Position numbers and translations under genes: made by a program | DNA from: Lachnospiraceae bacterium UBA4364 | Lineage (GTDB): Bacteria > Bacillota > Clostridia > Lachnospirales > Lachnospiraceae | Reading direction: 5' to 3' | Assembly: GCA_002393955.1 (NCBI GenBank) | Contig: DGSK01000003.1 | Location: 44,013 to 108,012, forward strand | Length of the DNA stretch: 64,000 bases | Shown here: positions 35,899-44,534 of the stretch, one piece after another | How the letters are laid out: each line of letters starts with the position of its first letter | How positions within the stretch are numbered: the first letter of the stretch is position 1 | Notes under the pieces: generated by a model | Database searches by the model: none | What the model saw: only the letters and a program-made list of their open reading frames with translations | Told to the model about the DNA's origin: nothing

Positions 35899-37083
35899 AT
35901 GAAGAAAGTTCTCATATTTGTTACCAGATATTTAGCGTATGCTTCCAATATAGTATTTGCCCATGAATGCAGAGTGGCACTTACACAGTTGGGGATTGAT
36001 GTTGAGATCTGCGACATAATGAACGAGGAAGATGCAGAACAGATATTGTTGTCTTATGTGGGAAAGAAGTACGATGCTGTACTTGATTTTAATTCTGTTC
36101 TGCCGCGTGTGATGGCTGACAAGGAGCACTTTATCGATATGATAGATGCTCCTTTTTTTGATTATATCGTCGATCATCCATTGTATCATGATCCTATACT
36201 GAAACAGCCGGTTAAAAATTTCAATGTTATCTGCATAGACCGTGATCATGCAGACTATGTCAGAAAATACTACCCGCATATCAAAAGAGTAAGCTTTCTT
36301 CCTGTGCCGGTGGGACTTCATTCATCTCTTATGCCTTTTGAACGGCGCAGGAATACATTGCTTTTTACAGGATCATACTATCCGCCTGAAAAGTTTGAAA
36401 AGATAATGAATGAATTGCCTGATGATATAAAAAAAATGTGTGAATCAATGACAGAAATCCTTATTGCTGAAAACGGGGAAAATATTGTATGCGCACCGGA
36501 GGAGGCTTTTGACAAAGCACTGAACGACATGGGAAAGACAGTGGAGGAACTTGCCATGCAGGTGGTCACTGAGGGCTGTTATAGTGATGATATAACAATA
36601 TACAGGACTCTCTTGAATAAGTGTTTTGTGGCGGATATCTATGCCAGGGCCATACTTCGCAGAAAGGCTGTATATAAAGCAGCAGATACAGGCGTGCCTT
36701 TATTGCTATGCGGAAATGAATGGGACATCTCCGAATTATGCAACAGAAAAAATGTCGAGTGGATAAAAGATGTAGATTACCGTGAGGTATCAGGCTTGAT
36801 CTCGTCGTGCAGGGCTGTTATGAATGTTCTCCCAGGCTTTACCAATGGAATACACGACAGAGTCACCATGGGCATGATGACAGGAACTGCCGTGGTCACA
36901 AATTCCAATAAATATATTGATGAGTTTTTCGCTGAAGGTGAGGATTATCTGAACTTATCCCATATTACTGACGATGATGCAGTCCTTGAAAGCGTAGCAA
37001 AGCATAGCTTCGAAACGGCGCGAAAAATGTTCTCAAGGGAAGCCTTTGCAGAAAAGCTGGTGAAAGCGATGGGGATGTTATAG
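35899..37083 (+). CDS. CgeB-like glycosyltransferase family protein
   Basis: A 394-residue protein with an N-terminal Rossmann-like half ('KKVLIFVTRYLAYASNIVF') and a C-terminal half carrying 'RAVYKAADTGVPLLLCGNEW', 'GLISSCRAVMNVLPGFTNGIHDRVTMGMMTGTAVVTN' and a final helix. The C-terminal block resembles the CgeB/Glyco_trans_1_2 pattern in which 'N...P.....HdR...amacG..vvt' contacts the nucleotide sugar. No signal peptide is seen, so it should act in the cytosol. Donor and acceptor are unknown. It is monocistronic; the ribosome site is weak. The next gene rightward is the CRISPR locus. Confidence 0.75.
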   Translation: MKKVLIFVTRYLAYASNIVFAHECRVALTQLGIDVEICDIMNEEDAEQILLSYVGKKYDAVLDFNSVLPRVMADKEHFIDMIDAPFFDYIVDHPLYHDPILKQPVKNFNVICIDRDHADYVRKYYPHIKRVSFLPVPVGLHSSLMPFERRRNTLLFTGSYYPPEKFEKIMNELPDDIKKMCESMTEILIAENGENIVCAPEEAFDKALNDMGKTVEELAMQVVTEGCYSDDITIYRTLLNKCFVADIYARAILRRKAVYKAADTGVPLLLCGNEWDISELCNRKNVEWIKDVDYREVSGLISSCRAVMNVLPGFTNGIHDRVTMGMMTGTAVVTNSNKYIDEFFAEGEDYLNLSHITDDDAVLESVAKHSFETARKMFSREAFAEKLVKAMGML

Positions 37084-37250
37084 CAGAGATATTTTAATCA
37101 TTGCTTTCGGAAAAATCAAGCTGAATTAGTGATAGGGACCTATTGAGGGTTATAAATGGGACTCAATAATGATGAGGGGTTGATGTAGAATTACTTTTTT
37201 TTTATAATTATACGCAGAGAAATAATGGTATAAATTAGGGGAAGGATATA

Positions 37251-37298
37251 GTGAATATGGAGGATAAAATAAAAAAAGACTTTGAAAGTCTTTTTTAA
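37251..37298 (+). CDS. Possible 15-codon leader-type ORF running into a hairpin
   Basis: A GTG start at 37251 has GGGGAAGGA four bases upstream, and an extended -10 (TGGTATAAA, 37226-37234) lies just before that. The 15-residue peptide ends 'KKDFESLF', encoded by the same bases that form the hairpin at 37271-37296, which also terminates the opposite-strand tracrRNA. It could be a leader peptide or chance. Confidence 0.3.
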   Translation: MNMEDKIKKDFESLF

Positions 37299-37366
37299 AA
37301 TCCGCACAATGCGGTCCATAAACGGTGAATTCGGTTAAACCTTATTTGCACTCGCCTTGTTAATTC
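37268..37366 (-). ncRNA. tracrRNA
   Basis: Read on the minus strand, bases 37366-37354 (GAATTAACAAGGC) are perfectly complementary to 13 nt of the CRISPR repeat. Beyond a bulge (GAGTG against AGA), CAAA pairs with repeat TTTG, giving the bulged repeat:anti-repeat duplex of type II-A guides. A short nexus-like hairpin follows (AAGG-TTTAA-CCG, close to the Streptococcus pyogenes AAGGCTAGTCCG), then CCGCA-TTG-TGCGG, and finally a terminator hairpin AAGACTTT/AAAGTCTT with seven T residues near 37277-37271. Length is about 100 nt. The position antisense upstream of cas9 is the same as in S. pyogenes. Confidence 0.9.
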
Positions 37367-37372
37367 TCATAC

Positions 37373-37401
37373 AATTTAACATACAACATAGAAACAGTCA
37401 A
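37373..37401 (-). promoter_or_regulatory. tracrRNA promoter
   Basis: On the minus strand TTGACT (37401-37396), exactly 17 bp, and TAAATT (37378-37373) form a promoter. The predicted start near 37366 falls at the first base of the anti-repeat, so the short tracrRNA form would begin with the duplex region. Confidence 0.75.
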
Positions 37402-37441
37402 GTATAAAATTCAAAATCAGTGGCTATAGGAGGATATAAGA

Positions 37442-40400
37442 ATGGAAAAACAGAACTACTACATAGGATTGGATATGGGAACATCCTCTGTGGGTTGGGC
37501 AGTTACAGATGATAGTTATCATATTATCAGACGAAAAGGCAAAGATATGTGGGGGATTCGTGAGTTTGAAGAGGCTAAAACTTCTGCTGAAAGAAGGTCT
37601 CATAGAATAAGCAGAAGGAGGCTTCAGCGCTCTAAGGTCAGGATCGGATTGATCAAGATGTATTTTGATGAAGAAATACGGAAGGTCGATCCATTTTTTT
37701 ATGAAAGACTGGACAATAGCAAGTACTATCAGGAGGACAAGGATGAAATCGTAAAGAGTCCCAACGGGGTGTTTAACGATAAGGAATATACAGATAAAGA
37801 TTATTACAATCAGTATCCCACAATATTTCATTTGAGAAAAGAACTTATAAATAACGAAAATGCACCATATGATGTAAGGATAGTGTATCTGGCCGTATTA
37901 AATCTGTTTAAGAGGCGAGGCCATTTCCTTAATTCGAGTTTAAGGTTGGATGATGAGAGTGCAGAGTTTAGTCTTAAAGATGCATATTCAAATTTGCTGA
38001 CGATAATGGCTGATAATTTACCAGAGGAGTTATCAATAGCATTTCCTGAGATTGATTCCGATAATACATATTTGGAATTGCAGAACATACTTGGTACAAG
38101 GGAATTCGGAAGAAAACAGAAGGGGGAGAAGGTTGCCAAGTTACTTGGTATAGATAGAAAACAGAAAAAAGAAATGGAAATAGTCAATGGAATGGTTGGT
38201 CTATCCATAGACTGTTGTAAACTGTTTGATATAGAGGCTGATAGTAAGATAACTGCAAAGTTTTCTGATTTTGGGTATGCAGAAAAAGAACCGGAAATAC
38301 TTGATCAGTTAGGTGATAACTATGGTTCAATTCTTATGGCTATAAAGACGGTTTATGATATAGGATCATTAACTGAAATATTGAAGGGACAGAAATATCT
38401 GTCATTTGCGAGAGTGGAGGATTATGAACAACACAAGGCTGACTTGAGAAAACTGAAAAAAGTAGTGAAGAAATATGCACTGGAACGTTATGATTATTTC
38501 TTTCGGCAGAAAGAGGATGGTACATATAGTGCTTATGTTAACAGCGTAAATTCTGAAAAATATAATGATTTGGGTTCAAAGGATACGAAACCAAACAGAA
38601 GAAATATGAAGGCTCGTTCCCGTGATGATTTCTACAAAGGAGTAAAGAAACTTCTTAAAGGAATGCCGGAAGATGATGCTGATGTTATTGAAATTAATAA
38701 AAAGATAGAGAATGAAACATTTATGCCTAAGCAGCTTACTGCCGGAAATGGTATAATCCCGAATCAGCTTCATGCAATGGAGTTAAAAAAAATATTGGAT
38801 AATGCATCAGGATATCTTGATTTCTTAAATGATGTGGATGAAAGTGGATTTGCGGTAAAAGAGAGGATTTTGCGGTTATATACATTTACATTTCCATACT
38901 ATGTAGGACCGATTTCATCCGGTAGCAAGACCGGATGGGCAATCAGAAAGCCCGGGTTTGAAAAGGGGGTGATTCTACCCTGGGAGCTTGATGAAAAAAT
39001 AGACAGAACAGAAACTGCAAAACGCTTTATCGATAGGATGGTTAGGCGATGTACCTATCTGAATGATGAGATGGTATTGCCCAAGTCTTCTCTTAAATAT
39101 GAAAGATATTGCGTTCTTAATGAGATAAATAATATCAGGATAGATAACACAAGAATTGATAACGATCTGAAGAAGCGTCTCTTTAATGAAATCTATTTGA
39201 ATGGAAAGAAGCCGGGAAGAAAGAAAATTGAAAGTTTTCTGTATCGCAATGGAGTGCCTAGGGATGCCCAAGTTACCGGTATCGATAAGGAGCTAAACAA
39301 CGCATTGAGCTCATATGGAAAATTCAAGGAGATATTCGGTGATGAATTGGAAAAGGATTCCGTAAAAAAAATGGTGGATGATATCATATTCCATTGTACG
39401 GTATATGGAGACTCAAAAAAATTTATCTATGACTATATTCAGAAAAACTATCCAGAATCAGAATATCCGCTCTTGAATAAAAAGACTATAAAGAGAATTA
39501 TCGGTTTCAAATTCAAAGATTGGGGAAGATTTTCGGAAGAGATGCTTGATCTTCAGGGTTGTAATTATGAAACGGGAGAGGTGTATTCTATTCTGACGGC
39601 GTTATGGGAGACAAATAACAATTTTATGGAATTGATAAATAGTGATTCCTTTGAGTATAAGAAACTGCTGGAAGAAAAAAGTGGGTCTGCCATAAGCTCG
39701 CTTGCTGAAGTTACCCCTGAACTTTTGGACGAATACTATTTCAGTGCACCGGTAAAAAAAATGATACTTCAGACTATGGGGGTAATCAAAGAAATAGTAC
39801 AGATTATGAAATGTGAGCCTGATCGGATATTTATCGAAATGACAAGGTCAGATGGAGAAAAGGGAGACAAGGGACGTAAAGATTCAAGGAAAAAAGCTTT
39901 GTTAGATTTGTATAAGAATATAATTGATGAGTTGCATGATAAGAATTATTGGAAAGACCTTATTGAAAATGCAGATAAAGACGGAAGACTTAGAAGTAAG
40001 AGGATGTATTTGTATATAAAACAGATGGGAATGGATATGTATACAGGGGAACCTATAGATCTTGATTATTTGTTTGATGAAAATAGGTACGATATAGATC
40101 ATATTTATCCGAGACATTTTGTTAAGGACGACAATATAGAAAACAACCTAGTTCTTGTTAATAAGGCTTCTAATGCAAAGAAAACGGATATCTATCCGAT
40201 TCCGGGATTTATTAAAGATAATCCCAAAGTGTGGAAGCTGTGGGAAATGCTACATAAAAGGGGGCTGATAAATGACGTTAAATATTCAAGATTAAGAAAT
40301 AGCGAACCATTTACAGATGAGCAGAAGGCCGGGTTCATAGCAAGACAGCTGGTTGAGACAAGCCAGGGAACCAAAGGCGTTTCAGATATACTGAAACAGG

Positions 40401-41593
40401 TGCTTCCGCAAACGAAATTGGTTTACTCAAAAGCCGGTAACGTGTCCAGGTTTAGAAGTGATAATAAATTCTATAAATCAAGATTGATTAATGATTATCA
40501 CCATGCAAATGATGCTTATCTTAACATTGTTGTAGGAAATGTATACTACACAAAGTTCACAAGCAGTCCAATGAACTTTATCAAGAATGAGTATTCAAAG
40601 GATTCTAAGAAGTTTGAGTACAATCTTGATAAGATGTTTGCTTGGAAAGTAGAGCGGGATGGATATACGGCATGGATTCCGCTAAAAAAAGGAAATGAGT
40701 ATATAGCAACAATAAAGACGGTTGAAAAGATGCTAGCAAAGAATACGCCGTTGCTTACAAGACAGAGTTTCGTAAAATCCGGTGTAATTAACAAAGTTAC
40801 TTTATATGGGAAGAATACTGCAACGCATGAGACATATATACCGCTAAAAATGTCCGATCCTAAGATGCAGGATGTTACAAAATACGGAGGATATACCAGC
40901 GTTAATATTTGTTATTTCTTCCTTGTTGAGCATGAGAAAAAAGGGAAGAAAGTTCGCACTATAGAGGCCTTACCGGGATATTTGGAGAAAAAGGTGGAAA
41001 ATGATCCTGCCGAATTGGAAAGATATTGCGTGGAAGGATTAGGCTTGGAGAGTCCTTCTGTAAGGTATAGAAAGATCAGGATACAGTCATTACTAAAGGT
41101 AGATGGATACTATATGCATCTGTCAGGAAAGTCAGGGAATTCATTGATAGTAAGAAATGCATGTGCGTTGTCGATCGGAAAGAAATGGCAAGATTACATT
41201 CATTATATAGAAAAGAGTGAAGAAAATGGATTTAAATACGATGATAGTAGAATAACAAAAGAGAATAATATTGAATTGTATGACATCATTTCTGAAAAAC
41301 ATATTGATGGAGTTTATAAAAAACGACCATGTGGGATAGGTGATGCAGTTAAGAATGGTAAGAAAAAATTTAAAGAACTTACAAAAGAAAATCAGTGTAA
41401 GGTGATTTTACAAATTCTACAAATATCATCAATAGGAAATTATAAAGCTGATTTATCATTAATAGGAGGGGCGTCTATGATGGGAAATATGAGGATTAGT
41501 AAGGAAATAACAAAGAATGAAAAGGTTATGTTAATTCATCAGTCTGTTACAGGACTATTTGAAGATAAACTTGTTGATTTAAAATCGATATGA
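37442..41593 (+). CDS. cas9: Type II-A CRISPR RNA-guided endonuclease Cas9
   Basis: This 1,383-residue Cas9 cuts DNA matched by crRNA:tracrRNA. RuvC-I is 'YYIGLDMGTSSVGWAV' (Asp11). The Arg-rich bridge helix is 'RRSHRISRRRLQRSKVRIG' (51-69). RuvC-II is 'DRIFIEMTRSDGEKG' (Glu799), HNH is 'YDIDHIYPRHFVKDDNIENN' (His887), and RuvC-III is 'YHHANDAYLN' (His1021, Asp1024), so all catalytic residues are present and the enzyme should be active. AGGAGG eight bases upstream fixes the start. The gene overlaps cas1 by 4 nt. Base composition is clearly more AT-rich than the flanking housekeeping genes, consistent with horizontal arrival. PAM preference cannot be read from sequence here. Confidence 0.98.
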   Translation: MEKQNYYIGLDMGTSSVGWAVTDDSYHIIRRKGKDMWGIREFEEAKTSAERRSHRISRRRLQRSKVRIGLIKMYFDEEIRKVDPFFYERLDNSKYYQEDKDEIVKSPNGVFNDKEYTDKDYYNQYPTIFHLRKELINNENAPYDVRIVYLAVLNLFKRRGHFLNSSLRLDDESAEFSLKDAYSNLLTIMADNLPEELSIAFPEIDSDNTYLELQNILGTREFGRKQKGEKVAKLLGIDRKQKKEMEIVNGMVGLSIDCCKLFDIEADSKITAKFSDFGYAEKEPEILDQLGDNYGSILMAIKTVYDIGSLTEILKGQKYLSFARVEDYEQHKADLRKLKKVVKKYALERYDYFFRQKEDGTYSAYVNSVNSEKYNDLGSKDTKPNRRNMKARSRDDFYKGVKKLLKGMPEDDADVIEINKKIENETFMPKQLTAGNGIIPNQLHAMELKKILDNASGYLDFLNDVDESGFAVKERILRLYTFTFPYYVGPISSGSKTGWAIRKPGFEKGVILPWELDEKIDRTETAKRFIDRMVRRCTYLNDEMVLPKSSLKYERYCVLNEINNIRIDNTRIDNDLKKRLFNEIYLNGKKPGRKKIESFLYRNGVPRDAQVTGIDKELNNALSSYGKFKEIFGDELEKDSVKKMVDDIIFHCTVYGDSKKFIYDYIQKNYPESEYPLLNKKTIKRIIGFKFKDWGRFSEEMLDLQGCNYETGEVYSILTALWETNNNFMELINSDSFEYKKLLEEKSGSAISSLAEVTPELLDEYYFSAPVKKMILQTMGVIKEIVQIMKCEPDRIFIEMTRSDGEKGDKGRKDSRKKALLDLYKNIIDELHDKNYWKDLIENADKDGRLRSKRMYLYIKQMGMDMYTGEPIDLDYLFDENRYDIDHIYPRHFVKDDNIENNLVLVNKASNAKKTDIYPIPGFIKDNPKVWKLWEMLHKRGLINDVKYSRLRNSEPFTDEQKAGFIARQLVETSQGTKGVSDILKQVLPQTKLVYSKAGNVSRFRSDNKFYKSRLINDYHHANDAYLNIVVGNVYYTKFTSSPMNFIKNEYSKDSKKFEYNLDKMFAWKVERDGYTAWIPLKKGNEYIATIKTVEKMLAKNTPLLTRQSFVKSGVINKVTLYGKNTATHETYIPLKMSDPKMQDVTKYGGYTSVNICYFFLVEHEKKGKKVRTIEALPGYLEKKVENDPAELERYCVEGLGLESPSVRYRKIRIQSLLKVDGYYMHLSGKSGNSLIVRNACALSIGKKWQDYIHYIEKSEENGFKYDDSRITKENNIELYDIISEKHIDGVYKKRPCGIGDAVKNGKKKFKELTKENQCKVILQILQISSIGNYKADLSLIGGASMMGNMRISKEITKNEKVMLIHQSVTGLFEDKLVDLKSI

Positions 41594-42462
41594 GCTGGAG
41601 AACGGTAGTTGTTTCTAATAGCGCCAAGCTGGACTATCAGATGGGGTTTATGGTTGTCCGTAATGCGGAAACTGTTAAGATTCATATTGACGAGATAGAA
41701 ACTCTTGTGATTGAATCAACAGCCGTTTCGCTTACGGTAGCTTTGCTTAGCGAACTAACTAAGAAAAAAGTTAAGGTTATATTCTGTGATGAAAAGAGGA
41801 ATCCCTCATCGGAGCTTGTTTCATATTACGGGTGCCATGATACCAGTGCAAAGATCAGAAATCAGATAGCCTGGACAGATGGCATAAAAGAGGCAGTTTG
41901 GACGGCTATAGTATCAGAAAAAATAAGAAATCAGGCAAGACATCTACGTGATATGGAAAAGCCGGAGGCTTCCATGCTTGATCAATATGTGGAGGAGATT
42001 GAACTGGGAGATGTTACCAACCGGGAAGGCCATGCAGCGAAGGTTTATTTTAATGCATTGTTTGGCAAGGATTTTACGAGGACAGAAGAAAATAGTATAA
42101 ATGCGGCTTTGAATTATGGATATAGTCTTTTGCTTTCCACATTTAACAGGGAAGTGGTATCAAATGGGTATATTACGCAGTTAGGTCTGTTTCATGACAA
42201 TATGTTCAATCCTTTTAATTTTGCTTCTGACCTGATGGAGCCGTTTCGACCTATCGTAGACAGAAAAGTGATAAAAATATTGCCAGAGAAATTTGATCAT
42301 ACAGAAAAAATAGAAATGTTGAAAATTCTCCAGGAAGAGGTGATGATAGGCGGAAGGAATGAATATGTGAGCAATGCAATGAAGATATACACCCGTAGTG
42401 TGTTGGATGCACTTAATGATAGGGATATTGTTCTTATAAAGTTTTATTCATATGAACTATAG
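41590..42462 (+). CDS. cas1: Type II CRISPR integrase Cas1
   Basis: The 290-residue protein starts 'MSWRTVVVSNSAKLDYQMGFMVVRN', typical of type II Cas1. The metal-binding residues lie in 'TNREGHAAKVYFNALFG' (Glu), 'QLGLFHDNMFNPFNFASDLMEPFRP' (His and Asp/Glu region) and nearby 'NYGYSLL'. Cas1 with Cas2 integrates new spacers at the leader end of the array. It overlaps cas9 (ATGA) and cas2 by 11 nt, so the four cas genes are one translation-coupled operon. Confidence 0.97.
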   Translation: MSWRTVVVSNSAKLDYQMGFMVVRNAETVKIHIDEIETLVIESTAVSLTVALLSELTKKKVKVIFCDEKRNPSSELVSYYGCHDTSAKIRNQIAWTDGIKEAVWTAIVSEKIRNQARHLRDMEKPEASMLDQYVEEIELGDVTNREGHAAKVYFNALFGKDFTRTEENSINAALNYGYSLLLSTFNREVVSNGYITQLGLFHDNMFNPFNFASDLMEPFRPIVDRKVIKILPEKFDHTEKIEMLKILQEEVMIGGRNEYVSNAMKIYTRSVLDALNDRDIVLIKFYSYEL

Positions 42463-42772
42463 ATATATGAGAGTGATAGTGATGTTTGACCTTCCGGTAC
42501 TGACACATAATGACAGACGGGAATACAGGATGTTTAGGAAGTATTTGGTAAAAAGTGGATTTATGATGCTTCAGGAATCAGTGTATTGCAAGCTGGTTCC
42601 TAATTCAAATGCGGGTGATGCTTTGGTGGAAAATATAAAGAAGCACAAGCCCAGTGACGGTCTGGTGCAGGTACTTAGGGTGACCGAAAAGCAGTTTTCA
42701 AAAATGGATTATGTTGTCGGAAAAAAAAGGGGAGATGTTATAGATACGGATGAGAGGCTGATTATACTATGA
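42452..42772 (+). CDS. cas2: CRISPR adaptation protein Cas2
   Basis: A 106-residue ferredoxin-fold protein with the first-strand motif 'RVIVMFDLPVLT' and 'FRKYLVKSGFMMLQESVYCKLV', both typical of type II Cas2. It bridges two Cas1 dimers in the integration complex. It overlaps cas1 by 11 nt and csn2 by 4 nt. Confidence 0.96.
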   Translation: MNYRYMRVIVMFDLPVLTHNDRREYRMFRKYLVKSGFMMLQESVYCKLVPNSNAGDALVENIKKHKPSDGLVQVLRVTEKQFSKMDYVVGKKRGDVIDTDERLIIL

Positions 42773-43440
42773 GGCTGATTTGCGACAGATTGGGTGTAGA
42801 CATAGATATCTCGGAAAATATGGTACAGATAATTGCTATAGAAGATGTAGCAACATTCGCTGGGTTTATTCAGGAACTTTGGGAAGAATATAAGGGAAAT
42901 GATGGAGAAATTATACTATCGAATAATGGGAGTGATCTTAAATTTGGAAAGAATATAGAGGTTGTGATTAATCCGTTTGATATCGATTGCAACAATAAGA
43001 AAATCCTTGGCAGGATTTATCAGGAAGCAATGGACATAATACGTGACGAAAAGATGGAGGCTGCCTATGAAATCAATAGAAAGATTATTTCGCTTCTTGA
43101 TGAAACGTTAGAAAAGTTGCCATATGACATGGATTATAATTTGGACTTGAATCTGCAGAATTTGCTTAAGCTATATGACTTGACAGTTAGAGCTGATGCT
43201 GGGGGCTATCCGGAGCTTTTGTCACATTATTTAAATCTTATGTCAAGAGCGTGTGGTGTAAAATGCTTTATTTTTGTTGGGTTAAGGAAATACCTTACCT
43301 CGGAGAACCTTGAAAACTTATATAAAGATGTCATTTATGATAAAATCTATCTTATAGACATTGAGACGGATATTGGACCAAAATTGACTTTTGAGAAAGT
43401 AGCTATTCTTGATGTCGATCAGTGTTGGATTTTTTATTGA
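42769..43440 (+). CDS. csn2: Type II-A adaptation protein Csn2
   Basis: The 223-residue protein matches short-form Csn2: it follows cas2, begins with the strand-rich 'VDIDISENMVQIIAIEDVATFAGFIQELW' and carries 'FGKNIEVVINPFDIDCNNKKILGRIYQEA'. The C-terminal half ends 'KVAILDVDQCWIFY'. Csn2 forms DNA-end-binding ring tetramers needed for spacer capture and defines subtype II-A. It ends 58 nt before the first repeat. Confidence 0.93.
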   Translation: MRLICDRLGVDIDISENMVQIIAIEDVATFAGFIQELWEEYKGNDGEIILSNNGSDLKFGKNIEVVINPFDIDCNNKKILGRIYQEAMDIIRDEKMEAAYEINRKIISLLDETLEKLPYDMDYNLDLNLQNLLKLYDLTVRADAGGYPELLSHYLNLMSRACGVKCFIFVGLRKYLTSENLENLYKDVIYDKIYLIDIETDIGPKLTFEKVAILDVDQCWIFY

Positions 43441-43498
43441 ATTAACGGCATATCGCAAATATGTTAAGCTCGGTGAGGACCTATTTTATGAATTTGAG
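43437..43498 (+). promoter_or_regulatory. CRISPR leader with promoter and leader-anchoring sequence
   Basis: TTGAAT (43437-43442), 17 bp and TATGTT (43460-43465) are a plausible pre-crRNA promoter; the -35 overlaps the csn2 stop. ATTTGAG (43492-43498) abuts the first repeat. This heptamer is the leader-anchoring sequence known from streptococcal II-A loci, where it directs new spacers to the leader end. Confidence 0.7.
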
Positions 43499-44322
43499 GT
43501 TTGAGAGCCTTGTTAATTCAGATAGGTGCAAAACCGATTTTGATTGATACGCTTCATACAAGGAGTTTGAGAGCCTTGTTAATTCAGATAGGTGCAAAAC
43601 TGTATGTCACGCTTTACATCTATCTCTGTGTTTGAGAGCCTTGTTAATTCAGATAGGTGCAAAACGGAATCACGGTCAATGACTTGGATGAAGGTGTTTG
43701 AGAGCCTTGTTAATTCAGATAGGTGCAAAACCTCAAAGAGCTTCGAGGGGCTGTTGATCTGTTTGAGAGCCTTGTTAATTCAGATAGGTGCAAAACCCTT
43801 ATTCGCCCTTGATGTATTCGTAGTGAGTTTGAGAGCCTTGTTAATTCAGATAGGTGCAAAACTCATCAATTCATCCGGAAGACCCCTATAGGGTTTGAGA
43901 GCCTTGTTAATTCAGATAGGTGCAAAACAGGGCGTTCCGGTTCTTCCGGTGAAGATCTGTTTGAGAGCCTTGTTAATTCAGATAGGTGCAAAACTATAAT
44001 ATTCCGTCACTTGTCCGACCGGTCGTTTGAGAGCCTTGTTAATTCAGATAGGTGCAAAACAGAACGGCGTCGTGTTTGTTGTTGCATAAGTTTGAGAGCC
44101 TTGTTAATTCAGATAGGTGCAAAACTACGTATGATTACGGGTGGGGCGGCACAAGTTTGAGAGCCTTGTTAATTCAGATAGGTGCAAAACAGTATAGTGT
44201 ATAATTCACCAACAATAATAGTTTGAGAGCCTTGTTAATTCAGATAGGTGCAAAACATGCGGATGTACAAGTATGGCAGATGCTAAGTTTGAGAGCCTTG
44301 TTAATTCAGATAGGTTACAATC
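43499..44322 (+). CRISPR. CRISPR array, 13 repeats and 12 spacers
   Basis: The 36-bp repeat begins GTTTGAGAGCCTTGTTAATT and ends CAGATAGGTGCAAAAC. Repeats start at 43499, 43565, 43630, 43696, 43761, 43827, 43893, 43959, 44025, 44090, 44155, 44221 and 44287. The first twelve are identical; the last differs in its final seven bases (TACAATC for GCAAAAC), marking the old, leader-distal end. Spacers are 29 or 30 bp and all different. None matches elsewhere in this window by eye. Transcription is rightward, continuing the cas operon direction. Confidence 0.98.
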
Positions 44323-44534
44323 TAGCTAGATTCTTTGCAAAATATTCTTGCAAATTTTATTTTGATGTGCTAAATTCATTATCAGCAGTAAGACTTATCT
44401 GTAAATCATAAGTCATAGCCATTCGGCGTCCCGGTTCGGGAGGAACTGCTAAATCACATTTTATTAGATTAACGCAGAGTAAGGTGTGCTCTATCCCTGT
44501 CATGTCTTTCTTTGCAGCAAAAAAAGGAGGAAGC

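Noticed and set aside
43592..44411. Open reading frames running through the CRISPR array (43592-43891 and 44223-44411)
   Set aside because: They are translations of the regularly spaced repeat; the 'SLRALLIQIGAK' peptide is just the repeat in one frame.
44323..44534. Additional cas gene or second leader after the array
   Set aside because: The 212-bp stretch has no coding pattern and no further repeat; only the ribosome site of the Rpn gene is recognisable.
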